Assembly (NCBI GenBank): GCA_026708685.1
Contig: JAPOUL010000028.1
Location: 1 to 39,772, forward strand
Source of the DNA: Bacteroidota bacterium
GTDB taxonomy: Bacteria > Bacteroidota > Rhodothermia > Rhodothermales > Bin80
DNA length: 39,772 nucleotides
Direction: 5' to 3'
The translations under genes and the position numbers were made by a program. This document shows, piece after piece, positions 37,712 through 39,772 of this stretch (position 1 is the stretch's first letter; each line of letters begins with the position of its first letter). The notes beneath the pieces were generated by a model, which worked only from the letters and a program-made list of their open reading frames with translations, ran no database searches and had not been told where the DNA came from.

Positions 37712-38599
37712 ATGCCGAACCCTTGGACCGGAGTTGGTAATCCTTATGCCAGAGAGGAAGTTTTAGAGCGTTTGCACGCAACCCTAGATCGCGGTGAACC
37801 GATCATTGTAGCTGGAGCTGGCACGGGAATCAGTGCTAAATTTATTGAGCAAGGTGGGGCGGATCTTCTGATTATCTACAACTCTGGGCGTTTTCGAATG
37901 TCTGGGCATGGGTCCACCGCTGGACTGATGGCCTATGGTGATGCGAATGCCGTGGCGATGGAAATTGGAGAATATGAAGTTCTTCCAACCGTCAAAGAAA
38001 TTCCCGTCATCTGTGGAGTTCACGCATCGGATCCGCGCAGACGAATCTGGCATCATTTGCTCAAAGTGAAAGACATGGGATTTAGTGGAATCAATAATTT
38101 TCCCACGCATTCCATCGTGGATGGTCTCTTTCGTCAAGTCCTTGAAGAAACCGGTATGAGTGTTCAGCATGAAATTGATATGGTCGACTTGGCCCAAAAA
38201 CAGGGAATTGATCTTTTCACGATCGTGTATGTTGCCTCCCCTGAAGAGGCCCGTATGATGGCAGAAGCCGGTGCGGATGCCATCATTGCTCATGTGGGAT
38301 GCACCATTGGTGGATCCATTGGTGTGACTGAAGCGACCTGTACACTTGAAGAAGCTGCCTCTCGGACACAAAGGATCATTGAAGCTGCCCGTCAAGTTCG
38401 TAAAGATATTCTATTTCTGAGCCACGGTGGACCTATATGTACTCCTTCGGATGCTGCCTATATTAATGAGCATACCGATACGGTAGGATTTGTAGGAGCA
38501 AGCAGCCTTGAGCGGATGGGGATTGAAGAATCGCTCATCCATCTTACACAAGAATTTAAACAGATTCCCTGCCCTGCGGCCCAACGACGCTCATGCTAG
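37712..38599 (+). CDS. Phosphoenolpyruvate hydrolase-family TIM-barrel protein
   Basis: The 295-residue cytosolic TIM barrel matches the PEP hydrolase-like family (PF09370). Family landmarks are PIIVAGAGTGISAKFIEQGGADLLIIYNSG, VICGVHASDPRR, GINNFPTHSIVDG, ADAIIAHVGCTIGGSIG, LSHGGPICTPSDA and GFVGASSLERM. In eukaryotes and some bacteria this domain accompanies UPF0261/Tm-1-like domains; the free-standing enzyme is related to PEP mutase/isocitrate-lyase-like barrels, but its natural reaction is not established. It is first in an operon with a cupin (7-base overlap) and a dehydrogenase lipoprotein, which suggests a carbohydrate or organic-acid catabolic role (inference). Confidence 0.88.
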   Translation: MPNPWTGVGNPYAREEVLERLHATLDRGEPIIVAGAGTGISAKFIEQGGADLLIIYNSGRFRMSGHGSTAGLMAYGDANAVAMEIGEYEVLPTVKEIPVICGVHASDPRRRIWHHLLKVKDMGFSGINNFPTHSIVDGLFRQVLEETGMSVQHEIDMVDLAQKQGIDLFTIVYVASPEEARMMAEAGADAIIAHVGCTIGGSIGVTEATCTLEEAASRTQRIIEAARQVRKDILFLSHGGPICTPSDAAYINEHTDTVGFVGASSLERMGIEESLIHLTQEFKQIPCPAAQRRSC

Positions 38600-39003
38600 A
38601 AAAATACTTTCTTTCTAAAGATTCCCACTTTACCGAATCGGTTGATCAGGGAACCAACACCTGGATCAATTATCCCAATCCAGTTTCCTCTGGACTGTTT
38701 GCTGCCATCGCTGAAATTTCCCCTGGTAAAGGCCACGACTTTCACTGTCACCCTGGACGTGAAGAATTGATTGTGGTGATGAAAGGGACTATTGAACAAT
38801 GGATTGGAGAAACATGTAAAGTTCTGACCGAAGGTGATGCAGTGATGATTCCAGAGGGACTTCCCCATGCCTCCTTCAATACGTGTACCATACCCGCTAC
38901 CCTGTTTGTATCCCTCACTCATCCAGAACTTGAACTGCCCCTCGCCGAAGACCTGTCTACACAGGTACCCTGGAATACACTTCGCTCTACTGATTCTTGC
39001 TGA
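38593..39003 (+). CDS. Cupin-domain protein
   Basis: The 136-residue single-domain cupin has motif 1 around GHDFHCHPGREELIVVMKG (HxH ... E metal ligands) and motif 2 in GDAVMIPEGLPHASFN. These give a 2-His/Glu/His metal site, as in small isomerases, dioxygenases or sugar-binding cupins. There is no signal peptide. The start overlaps the PEP-hydrolase-family stop (ATGCTAG), and its own TGA overlaps the next ATG (TGATG), so the three genes are translated together. The substrate is unknown. Confidence 0.88.
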   Translation: MLEKYFLSKDSHFTESVDQGTNTWINYPNPVSSGLFAAIAEISPGKGHDFHCHPGREELIVVMKGTIEQWIGETCKVLTEGDAVMIPEGLPHASFNTCTIPATLFVSLTHPELELPLAEDLSTQVPWNTLRSTDSC

Positions 39004-39772
39004 TGAAATCCCTTTCCTTGATTGGCACTCTTTTTCTCATTTTGACTGGCTGTTCTGGTGAAGCACTCCTGCGTTATTCCATCGTGAGTAATGGCATTGG
39101 TCTGCACGAACTTCAGCAACCTCTCACCCCTGAAGAAACACTCACACAACTTGAGGTTCCAGAGGGATTTAAAGTTCATGTTTTTGCCCATGAACCCGAT
39201 ATTGTCAATCCCATTGCCCTCACCTGGGATGAGCGTGGACGGCTGTGGGTGGTTGAATCGACCAATTATCCACATGATCATGTCGGTGAACAATCAGGCA
39301 GGGATCGTATTACCATTTGTGAGGATACAGATGGAGATCTTCGTGCAGATTCATGTATACGCTTTGCTGAAAACCTGCCCCTTACTACTGGAATTGCACT
39401 CGTGAAAGGTGGGGCTATTGTAGGACAAGCCCCACACCTTGTCCTCCTAAAAGATACCGATGGGGATGATCGTGCGGACGAACGACAGATTCTTGTGGAA
39501 GATGCCTTTGGTACCTATGATACCCACGCCGTCATGAGCAACCTCAAAATCGGCATTGATAATTTTCTCTGGGGAGCGGTCGGATATAGTGGGCTCTACG
39601 AATCTGGACATGCACCTGATCCTGATGCACTCATTCTACGAAGGGGAATCTTCAAGGTGGCTACGGATGGAACACAGCTTGAACCGATTGCCGAGTTTAG
39701 CAATAATACATGGGGGTTAGGCATTGGCGAGGATAATACGATCTATGGATCTACGGCAAATAATAATCATGC
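39003..39772 (+). CDS. PVC-type membrane-bound dehydrogenase lipoprotein (partial, runs off the right edge)
   Basis: The frame is open from ATG 39003 to the window end (256 codons seen). The start carries a lipoprotein signal (SLIGTLFLILTGCSGE, lipobox LTGC). It continues with LEVPEGFKVHVFAHEPDIVNP, LTWDERGRLWVVESTNYP, RITICEDTDGDLRAD and DNFLWGAVGYSGLY, the N-terminal beta-propeller of the putative membrane-bound dehydrogenases (TIGR02604-like) common in Planctomycetes and related marine bacteria. Full-length members exceed 700 residues and often end in HEAT repeats and a cytochrome c domain, which would lie outside this window. DTDGDxRAD occurs twice and resembles calcium-binding loops. It is coupled to the cupin by TGATG. 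Confidence 0.88.
   Translation, partial: MKSLSLIGTLFLILTGCSGEALLRYSIVSNGIGLHELQQPLTPEETLTQLEVPEGFKVHVFAHEPDIVNPIALTWDERGRLWVVESTNYPHDHVGEQSGRDRITICEDTDGDLRADSCIRFAENLPLTTGIALVKGGAIVGQAPHLVLLKDTDGDDRADERQILVEDAFGTYDTHAVMSNLKIGIDNFLWGAVGYSGLYESGHAPDPDALILRRGIFKVATDGTQLEPIAEFSNNTWGLGIGEDNTIYGSTANNNH

Overview
The window reads as a piece of a bacterial chromosome from the Rhodothermota/Bacteroidota side of the tree, probably an aerobic, moderate-GC heterotroph. This is an inference from four signs. A secreted protease ends in a YPNPF-type T9SS sorting domain. The class Ia ribonucleotide reductase has the cysteine spacing of the eukaryote-like subgroup. Shine-Dalgarno sequences are generally weak. 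A Bacteroidota-like GlmM sits beside heme A synthesis genes. No rRNA, tRNA, CRISPR array, prophage or intact insertion sequence was seen.

Bases 1-1740 look like eroded accessory DNA. A fragment holding the end of hsdM fused in frame to the start of hsdS runs directly into a well-preserved cobalamin riboswitch (469-694). The riboswitch is followed by a decayed, truncated btuB-like TonB receptor (800-1351) and a small secreted orphan (1348-1734). Intact nrdB-nrdA (1746-5194) comes next in the same direction. The B12-independent ribonucleotide reductase may therefore now lie downstream of a B12 riboswitch.

Bases 5195-18036 are mostly core genes. They comprise an orphan PD-(D/E)XK-like protein, rlmN, a lipocalin-like secreted protein, ctaA-ctaB (heme A synthesis), glmM, groES-groEL under a perfect CIRCE operator, two membrane proteins, and a large secreted subtilase with leucine-rich repeats. 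Bases 18037-20220 hold repeat debris and a GC-richer orphan AAA ATPase. Bases 20221-24698 form a translationally coupled trio of glycerate 2-kinase, YyaL-type thioredoxin-domain protein and thiolase. Bases 25082-29695 (minus) form a six-gene operon: ECF sigma factor, putative anti-sigma factor, Spy/CpxP-like protein, MacA-like adaptor, MacB-like ATPase and permease. A sigma-E-like promoter motif and an inverted repeat lie upstream of it.

Bases 29696-32853 are gene-poor apart from a coupled pair: an SDH-family Clp-fold protease and an 86-residue partner. The right part carries a PPi-type phosphofructokinase, amtB-PII (ammonium uptake; the PII lacks the uridylylated tyrosine), and a divergent locus. 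In that locus a Tat-exported Gfo/Idh oxidoreductase faces an operon of PEP-hydrolase-family TIM barrel, cupin and a PVC-type membrane-bound dehydrogenase lipoprotein that runs off the right edge.

Three clear and one eroded copy of a roughly 95-base miniature inverted-repeat element (ends GAGGCTTTTGCAAAACC) lie in the gene-poor gaps. Two copies have perfect 4-base target duplications (TTAG, ATAG).
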